Of a DNA stretch of 11,367 bases, positions 1 through 7,738 are shown piece by piece; the first letter of the stretch is position 1, and every line of letters starts with the position of its first letter. The position numbers and the translations under genes are program-made. The DNA lies in NCBI GenBank assembly GCA_937892315.1, contig CALAVF010000048.1, forward strand, positions 1-11,367. The letters are read 5' to 3'. Source of the stretch: an uncultured Prevotellaceae bacterium. Lineage in GTDB: Bacteria; Bacteroidota; Bacteroidia; Bacteroidales; Bacteroidaceae. The notes under the pieces were generated by a model. It was not told the origin of the DNA. It saw nothing but the letters and a program-made list of their open reading frames with translations, and made no database searches.

Positions 1-41
1 AATTGAAGGAAATTTATCAGGAATCTCGTTTTTTTGTTTAA
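1..41 (+). CDS. Possible C-terminal end of an upstream gene (partial)
   Basis: The third forward frame is open from the window edge to a TAA at 39-41 and reads LKEIYQESRFFV. The mix of charged and aromatic residues looks like an ordinary protein tail. It would end 32 nt before the glycosyltransferase start, as expected for neighbours in a polysaccharide operon. The second frame is also open over a similar length, and 12 codons cannot prove coding, so this is a guess from composition and position. No function can be assigned. Confidence 0.28.
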   Translation, partial: LKEIYQESRFFV

Positions 42-73
42 TGGAGGGGTAAAGATTCCATTTTGGGAGCATC

Positions 74-844
74 ATGAATAAAATTGTAATTTTAAATGTT
101 GGGATAGACAACATCACACAAAAGGAGTTGTTGAGACTGCTGAAGAAGGGCGTGTTGGTGACCCCAAACGTAGACCAAATTGTGAAGATTCAATCTGACA
201 GGGACTTTTATGAGATTGTGAAGTCTGCTGAGTGGGTGGTCTGTGATAGTAAGATATTGTATTTATGCTCCCTTTTGACAAAAACACCATTGAAAGAGAC
301 AATACCAGGGAGTAGTTTTTTTCCTGCGTTTTACGAATACCATAAAGATAATGAGAATTGTAAGATATTTTTGCTTGGTGGCATGGATGGCGTGGCACAG
401 CGGGCGATGGAGAATATCAATAGAAAGGTTGGAAGAAGCATTGTAGTGGGGGCTTATTCTCCCTCTTATGGGTTCGAGAAGAAGCAGGATGAGAATGAAC
501 AAATATATAGGATGATTAATGAGTCGGGGGCAAATGTGGTGCTTGTTGGTGTGGGGTGTCCGAAACAGGAAAAGTGGATATATGCTCATAAGGAGCAAAT
601 GCCGGAAGTGGATATCTGGATGGCGTTGGGTGCAACAATTGATTTTGAGGCAGGTAGTGTCAAACGGGCGCCAAAGATTTTCCAAAAATTATATTTGGAG
701 TGGTTCTATCGTTTTTTGCAAGAGCCCAAACGAATGTATAAGAGGTATTTTATTGATGACCCCAAGTTCTTCTGGTACTTCGGTAAACAGTTATTGGGAT
801 TTTACAAAGATCCTTTTGCCGAGATGGATGAACATAATGGGTAG
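74..844 (+). CDS. WecG/TagA/CpsF family glycosyltransferase
   Basis: A 256-residue protein of glycosyltransferase family GT26. Members move a sugar (N-acetylmannosamine, its uronic acid or similar) from a UDP donor onto a lipid-linked intermediate at the inner face of the cytoplasmic membrane, during assembly of capsule, enterobacterial common antigen or teichoic acid linkage units. Family marks visible are TPNVDQIVK at 30-38, an acidic residue in VCDSK at 56-60 where the family usually has a D-G pair, GCPKQEKWI at 161-169 and GATIDFEAGSVKRAPK at 186-201. The tail LEWFYRFLQEPKR (208-220) and the basic aromatic end match the membrane-docking C-terminus. Length is normal. The ATG has GGGAG 4 nt upstream. 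The gene is A+T rich compared with those after 2144, as expected in a capsule locus. The sugar transferred cannot be read from the sequence. Confidence 0.9.
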   Translation: MNKIVILNVGIDNITQKELLRLLKKGVLVTPNVDQIVKIQSDRDFYEIVKSAEWVVCDSKILYLCSLLTKTPLKETIPGSSFFPAFYEYHKDNENCKIFLLGGMDGVAQRAMENINRKVGRSIVVGAYSPSYGFEKKQDENEQIYRMINESGANVVLVGVGCPKQEKWIYAHKEQMPEVDIWMALGATIDFEAGSVKRAPKIFQKLYLEWFYRFLQEPKRMYKRYFIDDPKFFWYFGKQLLGFYKDPFAEMDEHNG

Positions 845-916
845 TGTGACAATAAAAAGAAAGAGCCACACCAGTCCGTTAAGTGCTAACAGGATATATG
901 CCTTGATTTTTTCCAT
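791..916 (-). CDS. Candidate small membrane protein (41 codons), antisense to the end of the glycosyltransferase gene
   Basis: On the minus strand an ATG at 916 opens a 41-codon frame ending with TAA at 791. The peptide starts MEKIKAYILLALNG, has an uninterrupted hydrophobic stretch over about residues 7-30, and ends with a basic tail (HLGKRIFVKSQ). That is the shape of a single-pass membrane microprotein. A perfect TAnnTTTG box (TAATTTTG) ends 9 nt before the ATG, which would give a very short leader; no good -33 TTTG lies at the right distance. The last 18 codons are antisense to the end of the glycosyltransferase gene. The opposite strand here is rich in Lys codons, which by itself makes the antisense frame hydrophobic, so chance is a serious alternative. 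I recognise no family. Confidence 0.3.
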   Translation of the reverse strand: MEKIKAYILLALNGLVWLFLFIVTLPIMFIHLGKRIFVKSQ

Positions 917-962
917 TGAGAGTACAAAATTAGTGAATAATTGGCAATAATAGGATATTTCT

Positions 963-2045
963 TTGAAAAAATCTGTACTTGATTTGTTTTTTCAGTTGCT
1001 TCGGTATTCAATCGGTGCATCTGATGAAAGACCGAAGGACATCTCGCCGGAAGATTGGGAGAGCCTTTATGAGATAGCCCGTCGGCAATCGCTGCTGGGG
1101 GTCTTGTTTTATGGCATAGAGGTGCATCCTGAAATAAAGCCGGAAAAGAGATTGCTGCTGAAATGGTATTCGGTGAGTGAAAAGATAAAGGTGGCGAATC
1201 AGAAAACGAATCGTGCGGCTGTAGAGGCGACAAGTTTTTTTCGTGAGCATGGATTTAGGACCTGCCTCCTGAAGGGACAGGGGAACACGCTGAACTATCC
1301 GAATCCTTATATGAGGACGAGCGGAGATATTGACATCTGGGTGGAAGGAGGAGACCGGAAGGTGTTGACGTTTGCTCGGAAATATGTTCCTCACGCAGAT
1401 TTCTGCTATCATCATATAGAGTTTAAGAAAGTGGAAGGTGTCGAGACGGAAGTGCATTATCGTCCGTCGTTTATGAATAGTTTTGTCCATGACGGGAGAA
1501 TGCAGCGGTGGTTTGAAGAGGTGGCAGAGGAACAGTTTAGTCATGAGGTCGAGTTGCCCGAAGGGGCGGGGACTGTATGTGTTCCGACCAACGGATTCAA
1601 TCGAATCTATCAGATGTCGCACATTTCGAACCACTTCTTTCATGAGGGCATAGGGCTGAGGCAGATTCTGGATTATTATTATGTGTTGCAGCAGGGCTTT
1701 ACGGAGGGGGAGAGAGCGGAGGATGAGGCTCTGCTGAAGCGATTGGGGTTATATAAAATGGCATCAGCGGTGATGTGGGTGTTGAAAGAGATGCTGCACA
1801 TGGAGGACGGGTTGATGATTGTGTCGGCGGATAAGAAGTTGGGGCGTTTCCTGTTAAATGAAATCCTGCAAGGTGGAAACTTTGGGAAATACGACCAGCG
1901 GGTCAGTCACCATCAAGGGCAATTCGCAAAGAACATCCTGCGGCTGAAACGCGACTTCCGTCTGATGTGGTATTTCCCTTCGGAATGTCTATGGGAGCCT
2001 CTTTTTAGATGGTATCACTTCTTCTGGAGGTTGTTGAATAAATAG
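963..2045 (+). CDS. NTP_transf_5 nucleotidyltransferase-fold protein
   Basis: A 360-residue protein of the uncharacterised nucleotidyltransferase family NTP_transf_5, found mostly in polysaccharide loci. The fold signature is LLKGQGN (102-108) followed by RTSGDIDIWVEGG (118-130): a Lys/Gly loop and then the Asp-x-Asp pair expected to bind metal and nucleotide. ETEVHYRPS (161-169) fits the third acidic strand of the core. A His-rich helical part follows (220-240). The start is TTG: an in-frame TAG lies at 951-953, AGGA at 952-955 is a plausible ribosome site, and the next Met is residue 117, so no ATG start is possible. The substrate is unknown; nucleotidylation of a sugar, lipid carrier or protein are all open. 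It is probably the last gene of the locus, 118 nt after the glycosyltransferase and just before a terminator. Confidence 0.85.
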   Translation: MKKSVLDLFFQLLRYSIGASDERPKDISPEDWESLYEIARRQSLLGVLFYGIEVHPEIKPEKRLLLKWYSVSEKIKVANQKTNRAAVEATSFFREHGFRTCLLKGQGNTLNYPNPYMRTSGDIDIWVEGGDRKVLTFARKYVPHADFCYHHIEFKKVEGVETEVHYRPSFMNSFVHDGRMQRWFEEVAEEQFSHEVELPEGAGTVCVPTNGFNRIYQMSHISNHFFHEGIGLRQILDYYYVLQQGFTEGERAEDEALLKRLGLYKMASAVMWVLKEMLHMEDGLMIVSADKKLGRFLLNEILQGGNFGKYDQRVSHHQGQFAKNILRLKRDFRLMWYFPSECLWEPLFRWYHFFWRLLNK

Positions 2046-2058
2046 TTCCTTTTGATAT

Positions 2059-2102
2059 AAATGCAGCGGGGTCAATCTTTATGGATTGGCTCCGCTGCAT
2101 TT
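2059..2102 (+). terminator. Strong hairpin terminator between convergent genes
   Basis: Arms 2059-2077 and 2084-2102 pair over 19 positions, including two G-T wobbles, around the 6-nt loop TTTATG. The core is GCAGCGG against CCGCTGC. On the plus strand the stem runs into TTGTTTATT, a moderate T-rich tail starting 14 nt after the stop at 2045, so it should end the polysaccharide transcript. On the minus strand it lies 42 nt beyond the arabinofuranosidase stop, but the sequence after the stem is TATATCAAAAGG with no T-tract, so termination in that direction is less certain. Confidence 0.8.
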
Positions 2103-2143
2103 GTTTATTAGGAGAATCTTCCTTGCCACTTATGAAATGTAAC

Positions 2144-4702
2144 TTACTTCAACTGTGCTTTAATGATACTCAATGAATAAGAGGGGACATCGAAAGTGAG
2201 TTGGGTGCCGTTGTTCTGGACACTGACAGCAGCAGGGCGTGGAACGACATGGGTGGGGTTGTCCATCGTGTTCTCGTCGTTGCCGCTTTCGGAGGAGAGG
2301 CGTTCGAGGGTGGCAGATTGGGCAATGGCGTTCTTCAGGTCGATGGTGCCGGTGGTGGGGCCATATCCAGTGTTGACAACCTTGATGTACATCGTCTTGG
2401 TGGCATCGTCGATGGTGGTAGAGGCATAAACACCACGCATCATGCTGTGCTGGAGTTTGCCTGTGGTGTTCATCTTGCCGTCGATGTAGGCAGTAATGCT
2501 GTCACCATCCACATCCACCTGGAGGTCGTACCAACGATTGTCTTCCACCTTGAAAGGTGTGTCTTTTGCAATCTGGATTCGTCCACCGCCATTGCCCTGT
2601 TCGATGTTGTTCTGTGAGTTGTTCCAACCACCGATGTTGAACCAGTTGTAGTTGTCACGGTCTTTGTAGCCGAAGATGAGGAGGAAGCCCTCGTTGCCTT
2701 CACGTTTCAGAGCCTTTGCTTTGAAGGTGTATTTCTGGTCGGTACGGGCATCGGGGCAAATGAACATGGTGGCTTCTTCGTTGGAAGTCTGAGTGACTTC
2801 GCTGCCATTGGCACGCCATTCTCCACGTACATTTTCCCACTTGGCAAGCGATGCGATGTCAACGGGCTTGCCATCCACGATGTACTGAATATCCTTGTAG
2901 ATGGCGTTGGTTGCCCATGTGCCAAGACCGACACGAAGCGGTGTGGCTTCTGCTTTCTCAACAGGCTTTTCGGGCAGGTTGGCTGTCCATGTGGTCTTCA
3001 CCACCTGTGTGCCGATGTTGTTGGGGAAGAGTTTCTGTACATAGTAGGATGGGGTACACATCACCTTGGCACTGTTGAAACGAATCATGTCGGGCTGCCA
3101 TGCCACGTTATTTTCGTTGACGAAGATGGGGGCGTAGGAATTCATCACCACCACGTCTGAGTTGTTTTCCATGCCCATCATGTAAACAGCCTCACCCAGT
3201 GCAGCGTTGAGGTTGCCGATTTTGCCAAACTGACTGGTCACGGCATACTCGCCCGTGTAAATCTTGTAGGCGTTGCGGCTGTATGTGTCATACTTGTGGA
3301 AGCGGTCGGCAAACCACTTGGGGTTGCGGTAGTAGTGCTCATCCACGATATCGACAGGATAGGAGTTACGCCAAGATGGGTCGTCTGTACCCCATGATTC
3401 CACGTTGCCTATTGCCTTGATATTGGGATACTTTGCCTTGATGGCATCATAGAACATCTTGTAACGCTCAGGGTATTCAATGGACTGGTCACGGTTGGTG
3501 TCCATGAAGAAGTTGTAGTTCTCATTGCCAATCTCCAGATACTCGATGTTGAAAGGTTCTGGGTGGCCGTTCTTGGCACGAAGAGCGCCATACTTTGTGG
3601 TCTTGGCATCGCCGTTGGCATATTCAAGTGCATCCATACACTCCTTCAACCACGTGTCTTTCAACGAGTCGAGCGGTGTATAGCCACCATGCCAGATGCC
3701 GACATTCACCACGTAGAGCGGCTTCGCACCAATGTCCTCTGCCAGTTGCAGGAACTCGTGAAAACCGAGTCCGTCGGTGGTGTAGTAGCCCCAGTTGGCA
3801 TTCATGTGACCAGGACGCTCCTCAATAGGACCTACGGTGCGTTCCCAACGGAAAGCGTTCTCGGGCGAACGCTGTCCCTCGACAAAGCAGCCGCCGGGGA
3901 AACGCATGAACTTGGGCTTCATGTCGGCAAGGAGTTGAGCCAGGTCTGGGCGACATCCGTGGTCTTTATAGGTAGGTGGCATGAGGCTCACCATGTCAAG
4001 TTGGAACACGCCTGGCGTGGCACTCAGCAGTTCAAATACCGCCTTGGGGTCATCGCCTGTTGCCGTGATGGTGGCGGTATATTTCTGCCATTTAGGAGTG
4101 AGTTTGACAGGGATTTCCACCGCACCTAAAGATGTGCCAGCCGACACCTTTGCCACGACATTGGTGCTGATTTGGAAGTTGTTGTTTCGGCGATTTCCAC
4201 GTCTGTTGTTCTCTTGTGGCTGTGGCAGTGATGATTTCTGCAGACGGGCTGTGAGCGTGCCTTTGAATTTCTTGTCGCTCTTTGCCCAGAAAGTCAGGGT
4301 GTACTTGCGACCGTTGACAGCATTGATGCCCCAGAAACCTTCATTGGCAACACCTGCTTGATGCTGTGCGTCGGCTTTTGTCACAATGACTCGCAGCGAC
4401 TTGCCTTGTGCCGCATTCATGGGGTCTTCGGCTGTCAACTCAATGGTGGCGTTGCTGGCATCGCCGCAAGCAGGATACCAGTTGGCAGGTTGCTGCTTGT
4501 CATTCTCGAACGAGCGGTTCTGAATAAGTTCCGCATAGATGCCGCCGTCGGCAGCGTGGTTGATGTCTTCGAAGAAGATGCCATAGTGGGTGGGTGAAAT
4601 CTGAGGGCCACGTTGGTTGGCGTCAATACTTATCTGCACCTGTGCGGAGGCAGTAAGTGTACAGGTCAGCAAGGTTGCTGTCAAGATAGATTTGCTGTTC
4701 AT
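2144..4702 (-). CDS. Secreted GH51 alpha-L-arabinofuranosidase with inserted domains
   Basis: An 852-residue exo-enzyme that removes alpha-L-arabinofuranosyl side groups from plant polysaccharides such as arabinan and arabinoxylan. A type I signal peptide ends near ASA|Q (20/21); Cys14 does not sit in a good lipobox, so a lipoprotein is unlikely. The GH51 opening motif (GPQISPTHYGIFFEDINHAA, 32-51) is followed at about 72-240 by a CBM4/9-like beta domain containing an Asn/Arg-rich loop (165-175). The (beta/alpha)8 barrel then continues at about 250-545. The acid/base is Glu394 in IGNENY and the nucleophile Glu485 in YTGEYAV. The C-terminal beta domain appears split by a concanavalin-type, LamG/DUF1080-like module at about 620-750. 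No SusC/SusD or other glycosidase gene is near. It starts 24 nt after murF with no terminator between, so co-transcription is likely. The family call is firm; domain borders are approximate. Confidence 0.93.
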   Translation of the reverse strand: MNSKSILTATLLTCTLTASAQVQISIDANQRGPQISPTHYGIFFEDINHAADGGIYAELIQNRSFENDKQQPANWYPACGDASNATIELTAEDPMNAAQGKSLRVIVTKADAQHQAGVANEGFWGINAVNGRKYTLTFWAKSDKKFKGTLTARLQKSSLPQPQENNRRGNRRNNNFQISTNVVAKVSAGTSLGAVEIPVKLTPKWQKYTATITATGDDPKAVFELLSATPGVFQLDMVSLMPPTYKDHGCRPDLAQLLADMKPKFMRFPGGCFVEGQRSPENAFRWERTVGPIEERPGHMNANWGYYTTDGLGFHEFLQLAEDIGAKPLYVVNVGIWHGGYTPLDSLKDTWLKECMDALEYANGDAKTTKYGALRAKNGHPEPFNIEYLEIGNENYNFFMDTNRDQSIEYPERYKMFYDAIKAKYPNIKAIGNVESWGTDDPSWRNSYPVDIVDEHYYRNPKWFADRFHKYDTYSRNAYKIYTGEYAVTSQFGKIGNLNAALGEAVYMMGMENNSDVVVMNSYAPIFVNENNVAWQPDMIRFNSAKVMCTPSYYVQKLFPNNIGTQVVKTTWTANLPEKPVEKAEATPLRVGLGTWATNAIYKDIQYIVDGKPVDIASLAKWENVRGEWRANGSEVTQTSNEEATMFICPDARTDQKYTFKAKALKREGNEGFLLIFGYKDRDNYNWFNIGGWNNSQNNIEQGNGGGRIQIAKDTPFKVEDNRWYDLQVDVDGDSITAYIDGKMNTTGKLQHSMMRGVYASTTIDDATKTMYIKVVNTGYGPTTGTIDLKNAIAQSATLERLSSESGNDENTMDNPTHVVPRPAAVSVQNNGTQLTFDVPSYSLSIIKAQLK

Positions 4703-4726
4703 GTTGTGTAGGTTTTGAGTTAGTAA

Positions 4727-6070
4727 TTAAAGAAATTCAACGGTTTGTACAAGTTTATTGCTGTTGGAGCCTTTGATGAGGATGAGGTTCCCCTTCGGCT
4801 TGTTGGCGGAGATGGCTTTCTTCACCTCTTCCACATCGGCAAAGACCTTCCACTCGGCAGGGTGTTGCGTCTTGGCAAAGTTCTCGCCCACAAGCCAGAT
4901 GGTTTCCATGTCCGATTCTTTCAGGATGTCAACCACTTTTTGATGCTCTTCATCGCTGACATCGCCCAATTCGCCCATCTGTCCGAGGATGCACATCTTG
5001 TGTTCAGCCTTCATCAAACGGAAGTTGTCGAGGGCTGCCTTCATGCTGGTCGGATTGGCGTTGTAGGCATCCACCACGAGGCGATTATCTGTCGTGATGG
5101 TCAACTGGCTGCGGTTGTTCGAGGGCTTGTATTCGGCAAGTGCCTCGCTGATGTCGTCGGCTGGCACGGCGAAGAGTGTGCCAATGCAAGCGGCGGCAAG
5201 GGCGTTGTCCAAGTTATAACTTCCGATGAGATGGGTCTGCACTTCGTAAGGCGAGAACTGAGAAGGTTGGGGAGTCCATTTGAATTTCAAGAAAGGATTG
5301 CATTCCACCAATTCACCCTTTACCAGCAGGTCTGCAGCATCTTTCTGTCCATACTTCACCAGTCGCATCCCTCCGCAGATGCCTTTTAGGTGTGGGTTGT
5401 CGTTGTTGATGAAGGCGGTTCCTTTGATTTCACGCAGGAAGTCGTAGAGTTCTCCTTTGGTGTGGATAACCCCCTCGAAAGAGCCAAAACCCAGCAGGTG
5501 TGCCTTACCCACGTTGGTGATAATGCCATAATCTGGCAGCACAATCTCCACCAGCGTCTTGATTTCGCCAGGGTGGTTTGCCCCCATCTCGATGACGGCA
5601 ATCTGATGCTCCTTGGTCAGTTGCAGCAGGGTTTTGGGCACACCGATATGGTTGTTGAAGTTGCCTTGGGTATAGAGGACGTTATATTTTTTCTTCAACA
5701 CCGTAGCAATCAGTTCCTTCGTCGTGGTCTTTCCGTTCGTACCTGTCACACCCACAATGGTGGTGCCGAGGTGTACACGATGATATTTTGCCAGTTGTTG
5801 CAGGGTGGTCAGCACATCATCCACCAGAATCATGCCCCCTCCCTGCTTTCCAGAAGGAGAAGTGGTGCCCTTCGGAGTGTTCTCGACGAGTGAGGGGTCA
5901 TCCACGATAGCGTATGCCGCTCCTTTCTCCAGTGCCGCTTTGGCATACGCATTGCCGTCAAAGGTTTCGCCCTTCAAGGCAAAAAACAGTGAACCTTCTG
6001 GTACGTCACGGCTGTCTGTCGTGATGGTTGGGTGTTGCAGAAATATCTCGTATAAGTCTTTCATTTCCAT
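4727..6070 (-). CDS. murF: UDP-N-acetylmuramoyl-tripeptide--D-alanyl-D-alanine ligase
   Basis: A cytoplasmic Mur ligase that adds D-Ala-D-Ala to UDP-MurNAc-tripeptide using ATP, the last cytoplasmic step of the peptide stem. The 447-residue length is normal. The N-terminal UDP-binding domain has TTDSRDVPEGSLFFALKGE (17-35). The ATP loop is GVTGTNGKTT (107-116). EMGANHPGEI (161-170), Lys205 in HTKGE (the likely carbamylated lysine), NNRSQL (318-323) and DAYNANPTSM (334-343) complete the central and C-terminal domains. The start is ATG-GAA-ATG, 25 nt after cdaA; the second ATG two codons in is an alternative. Residues about 64-79 (TPKGTTSPSGKQGGG and neighbours) are extra compared with E. coli MurF. 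The insert lies between the N-terminal and central domains and should not reach the active site. Confidence 0.96.
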   Translation of the reverse strand: MEMKDLYEIFLQHPTITTDSRDVPEGSLFFALKGETFDGNAYAKAALEKGAAYAIVDDPSLVENTPKGTTSPSGKQGGGMILVDDVLTTLQQLAKYHRVHLGTTIVGVTGTNGKTTTKELIATVLKKKYNVLYTQGNFNNHIGVPKTLLQLTKEHQIAVIEMGANHPGEIKTLVEIVLPDYGIITNVGKAHLLGFGSFEGVIHTKGELYDFLREIKGTAFINNDNPHLKGICGGMRLVKYGQKDAADLLVKGELVECNPFLKFKWTPQPSQFSPYEVQTHLIGSYNLDNALAAACIGTLFAVPADDISEALAEYKPSNNRSQLTITTDNRLVVDAYNANPTSMKAALDNFRLMKAEHKMCILGQMGELGDVSDEEHQKVVDILKESDMETIWLVGENFAKTQHPAEWKVFADVEEVKKAISANKPKGNLILIKGSNSNKLVQTVEFL

Positions 6071-6095
6071 ATATTTGTTCTCTATCTTCTTCCAT

Positions 6096-6869
6096 TTATT
6101 TCAGTGCGTTAATCAGATAACTTTCCAGTTCGTTACTTGCCAATCGGAGGTGGAACTCTCCACCCTGTGCCACGCTGATGGCTCCCGTTTCCTCGCTGAC
6201 AATGACAGCGATGGCATCGCTTTGCGACGTGATGCCCAAGGCGGCACGGTGTCGCAAGCCCAGTTCTTTGGGAATGTTCAGGTTGTGGCTCACAGGCAAG
6301 ATGCAACCCGCTGCCGTGATGCGGTTGTGACTGATAATCACGGCACCGTCATGCAGTGGCGAGTTCTTGAAAAAGATGTTCTTGAGTAGTTCCGTGCTGA
6401 TGTTGGCATCGATGTTTTCGCCCGATTTAATCACATCATTCAGCGACATCTTACGCTCGATGATGATGAGTGCCCCCACCATGTTCTTGCTCATGTAGTC
6501 ACAGGCAAGCACGATACGCATGATTTGCTGGTTCTCGTGTTCCGCGTCTGCTCCGGCTCGATGCCGCTGAAAGAATTTCGTGAGCATGGTCAATCTGCCT
6601 TGCGAACCAATGGTCAGGAAGAAACGGCGAATCTCTTCTTGAAACAAGATGATGAGTGCCAGCACACCCACACTGACCAGTTTGTCGAAGATGCTGCCCA
6701 GCAATTTCATCTCCAGCATCTGCGACACGACAATCCATGTGACGGTAAACATCATGATGCCGTAGAAAATATTCAGCGAGCCTGATGACTTCATCAGTCG
6801 CCAGGCATAATAGAGCATCATTGCCACCAGCAGAATGTCTATCGCATCTTTTATACCAAAGTCAAACAC
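6096..6869 (-). CDS. cdaA: Membrane diadenylate cyclase CdaA (c-di-AMP synthase)
   Basis: A 257-residue membrane-bound DAC-domain enzyme that joins two ATP molecules into cyclic di-AMP, a messenger tied to potassium and osmotic balance and to cell-wall integrity. Three membrane helices lie at about 8-25, 32-52 and 62-78, followed by the basic stretch QEEIRRFF. The DAC domain follows with both hallmark motifs: LHDGAVII (Asp174-Gly175-Ala176) and GLRHRAALGIT (Arg206-His207-Arg208). The start is GTG at 6869: the protein then opens MFDFGIKDAIDILLVA, as typical CdaA does, and no ATG sits nearby. It begins 8 nt after folP, so the two are almost certainly co-transcribed. No CdaR-like YbbR gene is present, unlike the cdaA-cdaR-glmM cluster of Firmicutes. 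murF follows 25 nt downstream. Confidence 0.96.
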   Translation of the reverse strand: MFDFGIKDAIDILLVAMMLYYAWRLMKSSGSLNIFYGIMMFTVTWIVVSQMLEMKLLGSIFDKLVSVGVLALIILFQEEIRRFFLTIGSQGRLTMLTKFFQRHRAGADAEHENQQIMRIVLACDYMSKNMVGALIIIERKMSLNDVIKSGENIDANISTELLKNIFFKNSPLHDGAVIISHNRITAAGCILPVSHNLNIPKELGLRHRAALGITSQSDAIAVIVSEETGAISVAQGGEFHLRLASNELESYLINALK

Positions 6870-6877
6870 AAACGAAT

Positions 6878-7732
6878 TTACGATTTATAATTTAGCATTT
6901 TCTGATAGAGCCTTACCACTTCCACCGCCGCTTTCACGTCGTGTACTCTGAGGATGTTGGCTCCTTTTTGCAGGGCGAGGGTGTTGAGGACGGTCGTACC
7001 GTTCAATGCCTCTTGAGGAGTGCAACCTAAAAGTTTGTATATCATACTTTTGCGAGACACACCCACCAGAATGGGCAACTCGAAGACGTTCAGCATCTCT
7101 TGGTGCTGCAGCAGTTCGTAGTTGTGGTCGAGCGTCTTGGCAAAGCCGTAGCCAGGGTCGAGGATGATATCTTTCTGTCCGAGATCTCTCAACTGCTGCA
7201 CCCGTTCGGCGAAATAGAGCAGCACCTCTTTCATCAGGTCATCGTAGTGGGGGGCTTCCTGCATGGTTTGCGGTGTGCCCTTCATGTGCATCAGCACGTA
7301 GGGAACGCCCAGTTTCGCCACCGTGGGGAACATCGCCTTGTCCAGTTCGCCACCCGAAATGTCGTTGATGATGTCGGCATCCAGTTCTTCAATCGCCATC
7401 TTCGCCACATCCGCGCGGAACGTATCTACGCTCACAGGCATGTCGGGGGCTTCTTCACGCACCACCTTCATGCCCCACATCAGACGTTCCATCTCCTCTC
7501 GTGGTGACACATCTTCAGCCCCGGGGCGAGAAGAGTAGGCACCAATGTCCATCATTTGGGCTTCCTCATCCACCATCTGCCGCACACGCTGGCGGACGGC
7601 ATCCTCTGTCTGCATCCGGCTCGCCGCATAGAACGAGTCAGGTGTAACATTGAGAATACCCATCACCTGTGGCTCTGACAGGTCAACCAACCTGCCACGC
7701 ACATGGATAGTATAAGGTACAAGTCCCGTCAT
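6878..7732 (-). CDS. folP: Dihydropteroate synthase
   Basis: Joins 6-hydroxymethyl-dihydropterin diphosphate and p-aminobenzoate in folate synthesis, in the cytoplasm; it is the sulfonamide target. Numbered from the ATG at 7732 the protein has 284 residues. Family motifs are MGILNVTPDSFY (24-35), DIGAYSSRPGA (62-72), SVDTFRA (101-107), NDISGG (123-128), MHMKGTPQTMQ (148-158), LDPGYGFAKT (191-200), GVSRKSM (224-230) and RVHDV (262-266). The frame can be extended to a TTG at 7741, but that TTG is the end of the promoter -7 box at 7739-7746 and cannot be in the mRNA. The ATG at 7732 is therefore the first usable start, with a leader of at most a few bases. First gene of the folP-cdaA-murF block. 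Confidence 0.95.
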   Translation of the reverse strand: MTGLVPYTIHVRGRLVDLSEPQVMGILNVTPDSFYAASRMQTEDAVRQRVRQMVDEEAQMMDIGAYSSRPGAEDVSPREEMERLMWGMKVVREEAPDMPVSVDTFRADVAKMAIEELDADIINDISGGELDKAMFPTVAKLGVPYVLMHMKGTPQTMQEAPHYDDLMKEVLLYFAERVQQLRDLGQKDIILDPGYGFAKTLDHNYELLQHQEMLNVFELPILVGVSRKSMIYKLLGCTPQEALNGTTVLNTLALQKGANILRVHDVKAAVEVVRLYQKMLNYKS

Positions 7733-7738
7733 CGAGTG

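Noticed and set aside
1..73. Promoter for the glycosyltransferase gene
   Set aside because: No TAnnTTTG box with a spaced TTTG was found; the gene is more likely transcribed from further upstream in the polysaccharide locus.
837..950. 37-codon plus-strand frame in the gap between the two polysaccharide genes
   Set aside because: It overlaps the glycosyltransferase stop, has a Lys/Ser-rich composition without a recognisable pattern, and no ribosome site. The antisense frame looks more protein-like.
3563..4129. 188-codon plus-strand frame opposite the GH51 gene
   Set aside because: No recognisable domain, and it lies across the conserved barrel region of the GH51 enzyme.
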